A stretch of DNA of 64,000 bases from Ligula intestinalis. Lineage: Eukaryota > Platyhelminthes > Cestoda > Diphyllobothriidea > Diphyllobothriidae. The notes below the pieces were generated by a model. That model made no database searches, had not been told where the DNA came from, and saw only the letters and a program-made list of their open reading frames with translations. The stretch spans positions 21,002,612 to 21,066,611 of the forward strand of contig JAYGXS010000007.1 of assembly GCA_036362985.1 (NCBI GenBank). Direction: 5' to 3'. The translations under genes were made by a program, and so were the position numbers. This document shows, piece after piece, positions 45,444-59,100 of the stretch (the stretch's first letter is position 1; every line of letters begins with the position of its first letter).

Positions 45444-46766
45444 ATTCGTTCTATCTTCTCTTATCTTTATCTTCTTCACTCGAGTTAAAAAGGCTGTCAA
45501 TGACTGGGATTCCGCGGGTGCAAGCTGATTGGCTAAGCTAAAATACGGGGCTCCAATCCACCACTTTATCCCAAACAAGTGATTATTTTCTTGGGAATGG
45601 ACACGCACATTGTACTGAGCTCATTTTAAGACCATTTTTATCAAATGACGAACAGGTCAGCACTGGGGGCACTATCCAGCATACGCACACACAAGACCTC
45701 CGTTTGCTACTGTTTCAAGAGGAAAGCTCCGGGAAAGAGAAGGCTTTTGCGAAAATGAAAAACCTCGATATGGACTGACGCATGTCAACTTTCAGAGTGG
45801 TTATTGCGCTTTCTACCGCTTCAACGCCCCATCCCCTGTCCGGACTCAACAAACCCTCATCAACATGCAACTAGCAGAATACTATCAACTCCAGCCCCCT
45901 CCCGTATCTCCATGATTAATTTGCGTTTTGTTAAAACATAATTACCAACATGTTACTTTTTGCCCGTCCCTTTATAAATGAAACGGCCCGAAGAGAATTT
46001 ATCGAAAGCTACGTATGCTCGCCAAATACCCTTCTGAACTTTCAGAGCGTTTAAAGATTAGTTTAAATAAAGTAGTGTTTCGAATGCCGTTATCCGGTAG
46101 ATAAAATTTATGGGCTCACGTTTTTTCTCCCCAGCCAGATACATTTAACGAGGCAAACACAGTTAAGTGACACTAGGCTTCTATCGGACAATGTAACCCT
46201 TATATGGTAATGGCTATTAGCTCTCCCTGTAGATGTATGCTATATGGTGCGAGGCAATGTGGCTGTCTTAATGTTTTGCATCTTTGCTCTTTTCAGGTGA
46301 TAAACTTTTCATTTAGGTCCTGCTAGAAGCGTGTTCTTGGCGTTAATTGCGTTAAGCAGTTAGCAAATATGATAGCCAAGTAAGCAAATAATATGCTGGA
46401 GAAACACTTTATTGAAGAGACAATCCAAGGGCAGCTATTGCTTGCCTATTCTGCCTGGCATTCCATTTTGCCAGATGTGGGAGTTGCCCGGCTTTCGCTC
46501 GTTTGTCAATAAAAATGTTTTGGTTGAAAGAAAGAAAGAAGTTAGTAACTAACAACTCTTTAAAAGGTAAATTGGTAGCAATTCAATTAATGTTCCCAAA
46601 CTGCACGTGAAAACCCCATTTCTCTGTAATAGGGACAGACGATACTAAGTGTTAAATGGGTGGGGCATTGCAAGAGAAAGATAAAAATGATTTAAAAAGT
46701 AGAGCGTATAAAAATCTCAAATAATATAAAAAAGTATTGAAGCAAGTTGCACTGCGGGATGCTATG
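45444..46766. other. No recognised gene
   Basis: No recognisable coding or repeat feature, apart from an 'aaagaaagaaag' tract near 46530. Confidence 0.4.
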
Positions 46767-47150
46767 ATGAAAAGAAAAGAAGATCTTCGAAAAATGGAGT
46801 TGCACTCGTGAATTTTTGAACAGTAATCACATGTTCATCGTCAGACTAAATGAAAAGTGAGGACTGGGAATGTCGCAGGGGATGTTTTGGGGCAGAGGTT
46901 ACAATGGGAGTGTGGGATTTGGTGGGAGGGTTACGGTGGCGTGACTTTCTCACCAGCACAACCTATCGCCGCAGGAGTCACGTCAGCGTAACCCTCAAGC
47001 CCCGTTCATTGTAACCTCTGCCCCCAAAACTTTCAATGCGAAATTCCCAGCCTTCACTTTCCATTTAGTCTGACGACGAACAAGTGATACCTGTTCGAAA
47101 ATTCACGAGTGCAACTCGAGTTTCCGAAGATCCTCGTTCTTTTCAGTTAA
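46767..47150. mobile_element. Foldback element FB5, almost entirely palindromic
   Basis: Arms 46767-46945 and 46976-47150 (about 175 bp) are separated by only about 30 bp. Shared blocks: 'gagttgcactcgtgaatttt', 'ggcagaggttacaatg', 'gagggttac'. In the right arm on the plus strand: CUGACGA, stem GAACA/UGUUC around a 9-nt loop, GAAA, then 'attcac'. The FB1 arms have CUGAAGA, GAAG/CUUC, GAAA, 'attcac', so FB1 and FB5 share this end module with a different, still paired stem II. Confidence 0.65.
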
Positions 47151-48172
47151 CATTACGTTATATAATGCATCTGATTCTTCTCATGCATCTAACTGTCGAA
47201 CATCCGCTTTCATCAGCTCTCTCTGTTTAGCCTCTGATTTGTGTTAGAAAAGGTGCAGCCGGACATCATGCGGACCTTAATGATTGCAAGGGTTTACCGT
47301 CCCCCATTAGGTGTCGTGCGAGGGGGGGGGGGACGGGGTAGGGTGCGGGAGCTGTCTAGATGTCTTTTAACTCTGCCCCCGAGACGTGCCGCGTGCTGGA
47401 TGCGCTGGACTAACACTGGGGGTCAGATGAGGGCACGGCCAGCTTCATTCGGGAGGCGCTCCCATCACGCCCGCTGAGAACGCGTGGGGCATGGGGGGGG
47501 GGCGCTGGCCGCAAAAGTAGGGGCTCAAACACCAGTCACCCAGTCTTTGTGGAACATTCACTGTATAGGATCTGCGTGAGACATGGTGAGTCTGCCCCCC
47601 ACCCCGTCCCCCTGTGCCCGACCTCGTCTCCGGCCGTTTTGACTCCGTCTTGACACCGCGCACACGTGGGTTAGAAAAGAGCGAGAGTGAGGGCGGTAGG
47701 TACATCGCAAGTCTACTATCACTTAACAGCTATCCGCGCACAAGGTACCGTCTACGCGTCACCACGCTGTGGAGCGCATGCTCGCAATCGACAGCAAACT
47801 ATCATGCGCGTTTGTAAGAAGTCGCACACTGTGATAAATGTCGCTCCATCTGATCAACTGCCCTGTTCCTAAGGGCTATGCAAATGCGAACCAATGACAC
47901 ATCCACAAGCTTGGCTAACATAATGGTTATTCTAAGGAATGACGTATAAAAAGCCTTCCACCGAACCCTCCTTGGCCATGAAGATACTTCCGAAACGGTA
48001 GTTTTTGTAGTCTTCTATTTTTACCGTTCACAACTTCGTTACTTTTCGTATCATTCGGCAATCTTCTGGTGTTCAGTTTTAGCAATCGAAATAACCTTCA
48101 ATACTCATACTACTTGACCAGTTCAGTAGAATTCTGGAACATGCTAACATTATCGAGAGAAAGACATGAGAT
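47151..48172. other. GC-rich repeat-bearing stretch, no gene
   Basis: 47300-47640 has several long G or C runs and high GC. The R1b copy 4 occupies 47625-47790. No coding feature recognised. Confidence 0.4.
47625..47790 (+). repeat. Dispersed repeat R1b, copy 4
   Basis: Leader 'tctccggccgttttgactcc', then 'gggcggtaggtacatcgcaa', 'gtctactatcacttaacagc', 'caccacgctgtggagcgca'. Matches 6940-7115 closely. Confidence 0.55.
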
Positions 48173-48330
48173 ACTGGAACAGCCGTTTCGGGTTTATTAG
48201 CCGTCATCAGTCAGTCATACCGAACGCCAGGTGTTGTCACACCAGAAGCTCGAATCCCCCGACCTATTGACTATAAGCCCAACAATCTAACCCACTGTAT
48301 CGCAGGCTCGTTGTCTTGTCCTACTGCACA
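48173..48330 (-). repeat. tRNA-headed SINE with hammerhead motif
   Basis: Minus strand head: 'gatacagtgggttagattgt' (box A), 'ggtcgggggattcgagcttc' (box B), then the motif at 48186-48210: CUGAUGA, CGGCUAAUAAACCC (stem II with one mismatch), GAAA, then 'cggctgttccagtatctcat'. A GUA cleavage triplet is in the same relative position as in the 40439-40483 copy. Stem III has a G-A mismatch. Confidence 0.6.
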
Positions 48331-48414
48331 ACCTGACGATTGAGTCCCGTAATCGCTCGGTGATCGTCCATCTACCACTGTCAATGTCCCCAATCAAAAC
48401 CGGTAATAAAACGA

Positions 48415-48490
48415 GCCTATGGCGCAGTGCGATACAACGTTTGGATTTCTAACCAACAGAGTGCGGGCTCGAACCCTCTGTGCCTGTAGA
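48415..48490 (+). repeat. SINE head fragment
   Basis: 'cctatggcgcagtgcgatac', 'gtttggatttctaaccaaca' and 'gtgcgggctcgaaccctctg' give box-A and box-B positions. No hammerhead motif follows before the sequence diverges, so it is 3' truncated. Confidence 0.45.
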
Positions 48491-48739
48491 AAGGCCAGTT
48501 TCTGTGAAGTTAGGTTACAGGAAGACTCATTGACTGTGCTTTAATTTGGAGGCTTTTATTCAGCCGCTCAGTGAGCAAGAAGCGGGAGGAGGCCAACAAC
48601 TGCAAGTAAGCAACCATTAGAGAGCCGAATCACGCGTTCATTAACGTTCACTGATTGCTGACGGAAATCGCTCGTCCCCGGTCTGCCTTGGGTCTCATTT
48701 TGGAGCTCCGCCAGCAGCTGTCTCGGGTGGAGCACCATC

Positions 48740-48800
48740 TGATGCATCATCTGCCTGATGATGGCTAATGAGCCCGAAATGGTCATTTCAGTCTCCCTGC
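48740..48800 (+). repeat. SINE tail with hammerhead motif
   Basis: Motif at 48755-48779: CUGAUGA, U-GGCU, loop AAUG, AGCC-C, GAAA, followed by 'tggtcatttcagtctccctg'. The core and stem II are perfect. Stem III is weak and stem I does not pair well. No tRNA head lies directly upstream. Confidence 0.6.
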
Positions 48801-48894
48801 GCTGGCCGGCCTCGAGAGTTAGTCCCAAGGCAGAAAGGGACGAGTGAGTTCCAGTAACCAACAGTGAATGTTAATCAACGAGTGTCAATATCTC

Positions 48895-49115
48895 CCGATC
48901 TAAACTGGCAAGACACCAAGACCATGGCTCAATGGTTTGAGCCTCAGGTGTCAGAGAATCTTGGCTCAGGGTATGGCTGGCTGATGATGGCTAAGCAGTC
49001 AGAACTGGCAACCTTGTCAGCTTGGGTCATGGCACCTTACAACAGAGTGTTGTGGTTGGCTGACGATGGCCAATAAGTCAGAAATGACCATTCATGTCTC
49101 TCTTGTCTTTTTTGA
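48895..49115 (+). repeat. tRNA-headed SINE with two successive hammerhead-like tails
   Basis: Head 'gaccatggctcaatggtttg'. First tail at 48976 onward: 'ggctgatgatggctaagcag', 'tcagaactggcaa' (degenerate). Second tail motif 49060-49084: CUGACGA, UGGCCAAUAAGUCA, GAAA, 'tgaccattcatgtctctctt'. Two tails in tandem behind one head suggest a partial tandem duplication or dimer, a form expected for RNAs that self-cleave from multimers. Confidence 0.5.
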
Positions 49116-52100
49116 TTGTGTAATTCTGCACCTGTATATAAGGTATTAGTAGCTGCTTACTCTGGGCTAGCCTTCACTCGTTGTTGGCTTTGTTGGTATT
49201 CGTTGGACGGCTGACTACGGCGCTATTAGTCGGGCACCGAGTTGCTACTCTGCTTGAGTTGACCTATACAGTAACGCCATCGCCCACTCGTTTACATATA
49301 AAAAGGGGGCGCGTATTGGTTGGTTTCCCGAAGAAATCAAGGTACTTAGAGTAGCAAACAGCAGAAAAAGGTAACCGTTTTTCACGTTGATCTCAGCTTA
49401 GCTGAAATATCATAGGAAGTACAACAGATAATAGCGGTAATTTCATATGTATGTACGCATTTTTGCCTGAATCCGCTCTCATTCGCCATCTAATTTAATG
49501 GCTACATACAGAGGTGGCATCTTCATTTAAACTACTGAGGCGGTTGCTTTTTGTGTTATCTAACATTATGAGCCAATGGCAGATAGGGAAGTCATGTGTA
49601 CTTAAAGACATCTTTTTAAAATAAAAACAGCGTGCAAGAATGCAATAGCCAATTAAATAATCAGATTTTGTTAGCTATCCAGAAACTGAGCAGCACTTAG
49701 TACTTAAATAACCACAAATGAGTACCTTTAAGATTGAACGGAAATCGCCCCTCAAAAGTACGATAGTCGTTTTTCTGGGAGGATAGAGTTAAATGTGCAG
49801 GCTAGCCAGATGTTGAATGTCGACAGAAAAACATCCATCTGACAGCCTAAGATGCGGTTGTATTTCTCAGATTATAGGGAAACACTGAATATTTTTTCGA
49901 TGAAAGTCCATTTAACCGACAATGTCCAAAGCAAGTAAGAACCACAAACGTTTTTTTCCTTTTTAATTGAGCAGTCGATCTGAATGTTGCCTTTATCTAT
50001 CGGCATTAATTAACAAACAAAAGAGGCAAGGAACGAAATGCAATTCCAGCTGTCCAGGTAATTAGGCTTCTGCGCTGACGTACTAAAATGTGCATCAGGG
50101 AATGTTATGGGGAAAATCTCATTCCAGTTTCTGGCAGATCAAAACTAACTGATATTTATTCACAGTACAGGAATTTTGTCCATGATGCTATCTGATGATG
50201 CTGTAAAAATTGAGCTTGTTATTGTTACTGCTTTCCTGTTATATGAGCGATCCTCTAGATATGACTGCAGATGGCATCACAGACAAAGACGTACACATAG
50301 ACCTGCTGTTAAATTCCAAAATTACTTTTCAGGAGCGGGCTGCTGAAGGTTGTCCGCTTCCTCCAAAAAGAATTTTTACCATAAAAAATCAAGGAAGTGT
50401 AACATTTCCATAAAAAAATCAGCGGAAACAAAGCATTCAACCAAATCCGAAGAAATTATAACAAGGAAAACATCAAAACCACTGCAGACGCCATCTTTTT
50501 CTGTAGAGATATTACAACACCCTCTACTAAAAGGTACTTCGCAAGCCCTAGCAAATAATATTTCATAGGTATGTGCGATCAACTTCAATTCCTGAAAACC
50601 TAGGGATTAGATAAAGCATAAAAAATGTAAACCTTCTCAATTTTATGCTCATGCTCGACTATTGTAAGAATAATGACCCCAAAAATCAGCTCACAGTCAG
50701 TTAGAGAGTATTTAAAAGAAGAGCGAATAGTAATAAGATCCCTGTATTTGCATGAAGTTGCGCTCAACGTCTAAGTAGGCATCTTTATAAGTGCCGATAG
50801 AAGCAAATAAGCGAGTTTGTAGGCCAGTTGGATTTGCCGAACGGCTAGAGTCGTTTACCAGATCAGGGGCAGTGATGGACAACGAAACTTTGTTGGAAAA
50901 ACTGGTATATTAATCTGGACGCAAATAGCTGAGCATGCAGCTGCGGTGTGGAAGAAAGAAGCCAACTTCCAATTTAACCAGGTCAGAATCCTCACAAGAG
51001 GTGACAACCGCATGAACCGTGAGCTGCTCGAGTCATAGTTCTCAGCCAATCAACAGGCGCGATGACTTGCCATTCGCATACTCCATAATGAGCCTTTGTT
51101 TGAGGAGGGGAACCAGTCAAGTAGGGAGGGCCAAGTCCAGCAACAACTCTGACGAGAACGAACAAAATTCTCACGTTATTATTAAGTCCGCATCCAACAC
51201 GGATGAAGAAATTGTGGTAATAAATTACTCGAAAGCGAACTGCCAAGCCATCACAACACTTATTACGGCCCCAAGCGGGGGTTACAGAAGCTGATAGTTA
51301 TAGTTCGCACGCAAGTGGCCGCTACGAACTATGAGTAATGCGTAATCTGTGCAGACATCACATTATTCCACGGTTACCTCTGAAGAAGGTATCTCGACAG
51401 AATCCGAAACGTCAGGCAACTAAACTTCTTGTTCCAGCGAACTACTTCTGTCCCTTTTAAGTGTATATTCACTGTAAAGCGAAATGCCAGTAGATTAACG
51501 ACGCCTGGAGAGTTTTGGTCGAAAATATGGATAGATCATGAGCCGCGCAGCTGTGACTCAAAACCATGGCAAACGGTCACTCATCTCGTATTTCAGCCTA
51601 ACTTGACTTCAGTCAACGGTCTTCTGCTCTGCGTGGTAATAGAAAGTTACTAGCCGACAGTGTCCGATCTAAAACATTGAACAGCCAGTCGCTGGGATCT
51701 ATAACCAAACTGTTGGCCATCGGCTAACCCTCATACTTTATCTTGCACTAATTATAAGGCGAAATATACTAAACAAAATACTTTCAAATCCTGTTCTACT
51801 TGTGCTGTTTTATTCATTGCTTAGTTCTTTGCATAGAGTGACTTTGTCTTATTCGGTTTCCTGCTTTACAATAACATTTGACTTTTTTGCCTTTCGATAA
51901 AAGTTACTAGTTTCCGACAATCTAACAGTACTTTGAATGTTTACTTTATGTTTACACTTCACTGAAAGGCTTTTATTAATAATTTGGTGTCTTGTTCCAG
52001 TCATTTTGGTAGGTTAGCGAGTGTGTAGATATGCTGTGAGTTAAGGCACCCTTTCTGAGATAGGTGGCCTACTATGCTTTATTTCGGTCGAAGTTTAACT

Positions 52101-52711
52101 TAAAGCCCCAAACAGCTTATTTAAGTAATCGATTTGTTGCGAAAGAGTTCTCAATTGGACACAAACGTTGACTCTATATCTTTTCTATATCAACTCTCTA
52201 TAGAAATGACACAGACTTGATGCAGTCAACTTAGAAGGCTCAGAAGCTTTCCCTATATCAAGTTCATAGCACATCCATATAATCTCCATATTACCTCCAT
52301 ATCTATGCATAGTCGATGATTGTATCCAATTGGGAACTATCAGGCCATTTGAATTATCATCCTATTTGAATAATTATTCCTATTATTTTCTACTTTTGTG
52401 CGCTCTACTTTTTTAATCATTTTTGCCCTTTTACCTTTATTGCCCACCCATTTAGCCCTTATTATTACCTGCACCGTATAATAGAAACATGTTGTTTTTG
52501 AGTTTGATTTGGGGCCCTAGATTGAACTTGTAGTTTTATTTTAATCTGTCATTGGTCAGAATGCCTTGTTCGACCACTCGAAAGAAGGAGGACGTATCCA
52601 TTTAATGACTTAATAAAAGTACAACGACAGGAGAACCTATTTGTTTTTGGAGGAAGCTCTCCTCTGGAGCTTCAGAATTATTATGTTGCTTTGTGCAAGT
52701 TTAGACTCGGG
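49116..52711. other. No recognised gene
   Basis: About 3.6 kb without a recognisable domain. A frame pair at 50210-50568 (plus) has a plausible acceptor (cttttcag, before 50332) and donor (gtatgt, after 50569), but neither frame is open throughout. A family-2 repeat lies at 51368-51440. Confidence 0.4.
51368..51440 (+). repeat. PLE-end-type repeat (family 2)
   Basis: 'acctctgaagaaggtatctc', 'gacagaatccgaaacgtcag', 'gcaactaaacttcttgttcc', 'agcgaac'. It has CUGAAGA and GAAACGUCAG; stem II is only partly paired (GG/CC with internal mismatches). Confidence 0.45.
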
Positions 52712-53111
52712 NNNNNNNNNNNNNNNNNNNNNNNNNNNNNNNNNNNNNNNNNNNNNNNNNNNNNNNNNNNNNNNNNNNNNNNNNNNNNNNNNNNNNNNNN
52801 NNNNNNNNNNNNNNNNNNNNNNNNNNNNNNNNNNNNNNNNNNNNNNNNNNNNNNNNNNNNNNNNNNNNNNNNNNNNNNNNNNNNNNNNNNNNNNNNNNNN
52901 NNNNNNNNNNNNNNNNNNNNNNNNNNNNNNNNNNNNNNNNNNNNNNNNNNNNNNNNNNNNNNNNNNNNNNNNNNNNNNNNNNNNNNNNNNNNNNNNNNNN
53001 NNNNNNNNNNNNNNNNNNNNNNNNNNNNNNNNNNNNNNNNNNNNNNNNNNNNNNNNNNNNNNNNNNNNNNNNNNNNNNNNNNNNNNNNNNNNNNNNNNNN
53101 NNNNNNNNNNN
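52712..53111. other. Assembly gap (400 N)
   Basis: Exactly 400 N. Frames drawn through it are artefacts. The round size suggests a scaffolding gap of estimated or default length. Confidence 0.99.
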
Positions 53112-56100
53112 TCGCTGAGTTACGTTGGAGATCGTCGGGCAGTCATCAACGGTGATGAACATCCCGTTTTGCCAACCTTTTTTGCGTGAAAACGATAAGC
53201 TGTGGCAAGCGTAGACTACCGCAGTTCCCTCAGCCACTTGCATCCAAAACTTGCATTAAATGACTGACCGGTTCGATTCGGAGCTCATAGTAGGTTCCCT
53301 ATCTCATGAAACGTCGGTCGAAGTGCTGAAAGGTGTTATAATTAGCAAAAATTACTTCAGTAAGTTTGTTCTACTGATGATCTAACATATATATTTCTGT
53401 CCCATCAGGATGTCAGCTTTCGAACGAGCTTCTTTCTGGCCACCTGTGAAAAGTTACTTAAGTAATATGTATTTTACTCATTGCTTTTTACTGCACTTAT
53501 AAATTCAATAATACTTTTTAGAAAAGATACATCAAATATCCTTTCTTGCGTTCTTTTCGTAGAAAATTAGGTCCTCTTCAAAGTTAATACTTGAAACGGG
53601 ATGATATTTGTCTTTTCAAAAGGCTTAAAAATTGGTGAATTGATTTAACCACACTGTCAGCCATTACACTTGGATTCTGGGCTTCAAAACGACACGTTGT
53701 GTAAATTCTGTCTAAGGCATAGTGTATATTTCTCTGCGGTATGTGAAGGAGGTTATATAATGTTCACAAAATTTTGCAATGGACGTGAATCGTATTGTTT
53801 GCGAATATGGCTTATTATGCATGAACATTTAAAAGTCGTAAAATTTTCCATAGTCAGATACCCGGAAGATATCCTTCCCTCAAGCATGAGATTTGAAGAA
53901 TGTGATATTGTTACCAAAATAGAGTACAAAAAATATGTTTGTGATCGTGTTGTACAAATATATATTTGAATTAACAAGGAAAATTAAAATCATTTCAATA
54001 AATGCATGCTACATAAGTAACCATTTGTTTTTGCGGCTAATTAAAAATAAGCATGTTCAAAGGCCGGTATCCTGACGGGATTTAAATATTTCGAGATTAG
54101 GCTGTAAGCTAATCAGTACTAAAACCCTACTTAAATAATTTTTTCGCATCGAAAACACCGTTCAGAATTACGGTTGACGTTCCATGAGATAGAGTATTAT
54201 CTACTCCAATCCTCTCTCCCCTATAAACGAGCGAGCATGCTTATAAGTCATCAGAATGCGTCAGAAGTTGAGACTTGAAAAGGCTCCGAATAATCCGTGA
54301 TGACACGCGTGGGTGGACCAGGTTAATATGTGGCACGCGTAGACGAACTATTTGTCACTAACAGCCACTATGTTCGATCCGGCCTCCTGTCTTCTTGACT
54401 CGCATTCATGAGGCCAAGTTCAGGAGGGTGATTGGTGGGTGTGAGAGTGTGTTAGATCCTGCGCAAGTCTAATAGGCTTTGTTTATAGCTTTGGTGCCCC
54501 AGTTAGCAAACTGAGTCAGCATAAGATAAAATTCACGAAGAATGAGGAATCTACTACATATCAAACATGAAATCTCAGTTTCTGGTAGCAGTGACCACTG
54601 GGGAAGTCCAGCCCTGTGAAGAGAGAGAGAGGTAAACTGTGGCGCCAGCTAGTTCTTTTAATTTATTGATATGTGTGTGTTGTTTAACCCACGGTTGGTA
54701 TGGCTAACGGTCTGATCAATGAAATGGCGACGTGCGCATATGGAGCATGTACGGCGGCCGATTTCTGCATGCGCGTGGGAGCAATCGGTGGGGCTTTTGC
54801 GTCTGCACTCGGATGCAGTGTGGCATTGAGCAAAGCCGCTGGACATCGTAATTATAGGTCATGTTCGGCGTCCTTTGTCTAGAAAGCAGTGACGTTTTTG
54901 CGCGCGCGTTGTTTATTTGTTCGACTAGAAAGGCAGATTGTAGTGGTTGTTGCCTGGAGTAGCTCTCGCGTAACGTACATTGCACTAAAGCATCCCTTTT
55001 GGTGTGGGTAAATTTAGTACTATTTTTGTAAAATGGAGGAAGAACGCTGAGTAGCGTCGTATGCGCGCGGCTTCCGCCAAGGAAGGCCTTTTAATATCTA
55101 CCTTGGGTGCAAAAAAAAAACTAACAACTGTTAGATGGAAGGGTTTTCACCAATCAGGTAAGAGAATGCGCTCATTTCGTTGTATCAGACTTAAATTCAA
55201 GGTCATCCACATTATATTTTAGTCATCCGCCGAGCAGTGGTCAAGAGTTGCGTGTTAAGATTTCGAAATCCCAACCAATAAGACTGGTAGTCTGCTGCTG
55301 CTGCTTTTGGTAGCATCATAAAAATGATCATTTAACTCCACCATTGTTTTCATCTGCAGGGAATTGTAGTCGTTTGTTTAGCAAAGTTTTCTCCCAATAA
55401 AAGGCTTCTCAAAATTGCCCGATTAATGTTGGATCTAATGGATATTTTGGCAAAAATGCAGCAAGCAGTCTGATAACTATGATTCACTTTCACAAATCTC
55501 GATGATTCTATCGTCTCCCTTAAGCACGACAATTGCAAGGCTCTCCTACTGACAGATATGCTGAATCTTGCGTGCAGAAGTTTGAGCTCAAAAACTTTAC
55601 CGCATCATTATGCAAACTGAGATGATCGAATGAGAGTAAGCCGATATAAAGCTACTTTATCGAGCAAAACACTTCAGATATCCAAACTCGACATTCTGTA
55701 AGTGACTCTTGAGAGTATTTAGACGCAAGATGGACTCATATGCAGTGCTAAGGACAATATCACTCGAATCTGATGTTTCAGTGTTCTACTGCCCAAAAGG
55801 ATGACGTGGACTGCATGTCCCGCGGGTGGACACATTGTCGCTTGGGCAGACTTTTGCTGCAGCTTCCTCACACCCTCCACTTTCAGTGGGAAAGCCTAAA
55901 AACTCGCGCCAAATATAATCTTTACATGTATGAGGTTTTTTTAAATTTCACATTAGTGAGAATTCCATTTTTATTGACATGGCAAAGGAGGCATTTGAAC
56001 CTGACTGTCAGCCCTCCAGTCATTTGAAAGCATCCCTTTGAGGATAGTTTTTGTGTGCACCCTCTGATAGATTCTAGCTCGCTGTTTTAGAGATATAAGG

Positions 56101-59100
56101 ATAAGAGTTACAGCTGTTTGCGTGACCAAACGAGAAGGCCTGCTATAAGATGCGTTCTAAAGTCTAAAAATCTGCTCCCGTGTTCAGCCTCTCTTTTCCC
56201 TTCCACTGCACCAGTTGGCTGTCTAAACCAAACAGTCAATATTTAAATCATTAGAGACTTACTACTTGGAAAAATATATGAATATTCATGGTCATTTAGG
56301 CCGATTGGAAGATAGAAAACTTTTTACTTTAAACAGATGCTCTATAAATGTGCTGCAGTGCGTATAAACGACCAGACTGTTTTAGTCCTTCTTGCAGGCA
56401 GGCAAAAGTGTATTCATCATTCAGCTAAAGGCTATATATAATTCTATGCAGAATACGCAGCGGGCGGCCCGATTATTGAGCTCGACAGATCAGACTTTTT
56501 CTGGTGGGTCAATGCGGTGTCATAAATTTTGGTGATACGATTATTTGGAATCAAAATAAACTCTTTCACAACTCTGAGATTTCACAGTGCGCAGAGGACA
56601 TTCTCAATGGCAAAAAGGGCATAGGACGTATTTCTGTAAAATATTCTACAGAAATGCAAAACATTATTCAAGCGCGGTTGCTTATGTGTACCCAGAGTCT
56701 ACGAGTCAACTGTACTTTGAGCATTGATCATGAAGAATTAAGCCTGCATTTAGCCAATATTTTAAGTCTTAGACATGAGAAAACCTTATAAAATAATCAA
56801 AAATCTATAGGCATAGTCTTTAAGAACATAGATTGAAAATTAATAATACTCCTTACAAATATCATCAATCTTCCTGATATAGTTTTACATAAACACTTGA
56901 CATTTTCCATAGACAGACGAACACAAGTATATTTTCTGTTCAATTAGGTGGTGCTCGTAGATCAGATACCAGATACACAACTCATCGTGCCCTTTGGACT
57001 CAGTCTGGAGCTTCGCTAACAGCTGCACAAGAACTAATGGTAAAGCCAGCATGACACCTCCAAAATATATCTGTGAACAACATTTAAATTAGCATTTTCA
57101 TACCTTCAATCTCTCCTACAGGCTTTTATTTCGAAGATTTGAGTGACGTAAGGTACTACTTGTTTATGTCCATCATAATCCAGTGTCAACCACCATATTC
57201 ATAAGGACAATAATTTATTCATCATTAAGTTCTATTTCTCAAAGCTCCATTTTTGTGGGCGACTTGCTTCTAGGTCGTTGGATAAAAAGGGGATATTAAC
57301 AATATTCTTAAAAAAGAGTGGAGTCCGCAGTTTTCCAAATTAATGCATTTGGTCTTTATTGGTTGGGGTTTTTTGAGGTCAGGATTTTAACGGCACTTGA
57401 TGTTCAAGTCAACCAAAAACAGATGACGGTGTAGCAGAGCAGAAAATTAAAGGCACACACACTCTTATAAATATTCACAAACACTGAGAGACATACCAGA
57501 ATAATAACAAAATTCTAGTCCACATGCAGTTTTTATACAAATCAAGTTTTGACGTATATAAGGCAGTGCTTATGAGACTAATGCATTTTATGGACTGTAT
57601 GTAACTTCATGCAACATTTCCCCTACCTATTTGGTGCTGTTAACATAGCCTTTGTTAAGCATTGACTCCACATTTTACCATATAAATATAGCTTCGAACA
57701 CAAAATCAGGTGTTTATTTTTGAAATAAACATCCTAATTCAAAAGCGCTAAAAGCAATGTTGATCAAAAGCCTTAATGCATATAAGTCAGCTCGCAACAA
57801 GAAAGCCCTAGCTGAAACCCGAGAATTTTTCAATGACTGTCAGGTCTCTTTAAAATAAAACAACTATGCATCATAAAAACATAGCGTTAACGTTATTATA
57901 TTCAAGGTGCATTAGATCGTTTTTGATCAGACATGGAAGATTCATCTTAATTATTGACTTAGATACGTATGCATAAATTCAGAAAGACATTCGGAAGATT
58001 CCGCACAATTCGCCTGCCCATTAGGCCCACTTTTGATCAATTACAACCGACAAATACATAGTCACACCGTCGACTTGATGCGTGTTTGCTATTTCAGGAT
58101 GACCTACTGGTAAATGTCCTGAGAGATCGCATGTAGCCAGCCAAAATATGTGTTTCAAGGTGCTATACAACTTCCTAATTGGTGCGCAGGCATGAAAATT
58201 TTAATTTTTCACTCAAATGTGTATTTGTGGGGAAAGTATTTGGATGTTCTTGCTATATCCGGTTGTTAGTTAAGTGAAAAATATTTATAGTAACAGACGT
58301 GTTGCTCTAATGCGGTGTCCCGGGACACCGCAGTGATAAATGTCAACCTTTGAAAAATTTTACAATAATAGCACACGCTTAAATGCATGCCCAAAATAAA
58401 GAAACTTCTTGAATGGCAGTTTAATCAAAAGAGAACTTCTTTGTCATTTATACAAACTACCGTTAACCAAAAACGCAAACAGAGTTCTACCACTGCGCAT
58501 TTTTTATCAAGGTGCATCGCTGCAAAATTTGTCATATTTTACTACATAAGACTGCTGGAATAAATTGAAGATATTTTAGCGGTTCTACTATTTATACCCT
58601 AACTTTGATTTAAAGTAAGCCGAGCCAAAAGGTCCGTCAAACCAAAGACCGTGTGCACTAATTACTTAAATATCTAATTAGCGCACTTAATCGATTCAGT
58701 GCGTCAGAAACTTTTATTTATAAATTTTTATATTTTTAAACGATGTTTAACTGCTTTTCCAAAATAATCTAAAAATTTCGGAAAAATCTGCCTTAGAAAT
58801 AACGGACATTGCCACATCACTAATTACCGATATTTGGACACTTATCTCTACTTAAAAATAAATAATTTATGATTAAAAAAATCAGAACAGAAAAAAATCA
58901 AAAGCATAACCAGGGTAGCTGCACGCACAATTATAGAAAGCAAAAAGTTGTATTACATAATACTTTACTTGTTAGCGATGGGAGTGAATTACCATTTGCC
59001 AATTTGATTATGTGACAAGCTTGTGGGCCCACGTGATCAAGGTTACCATAACAGCGTAAGGAAAGGTTTGGTAAACACAGTAAAGTTCAAGAAAGGCTTC

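Noticed and set aside
50210..50569. Possible spliced exon with acceptor and donor
   Set aside because: No single frame is open between the putative splice sites.
52641..53243. Long frames on both strands
   Set aside because: They consist almost entirely of the 400-N gap.
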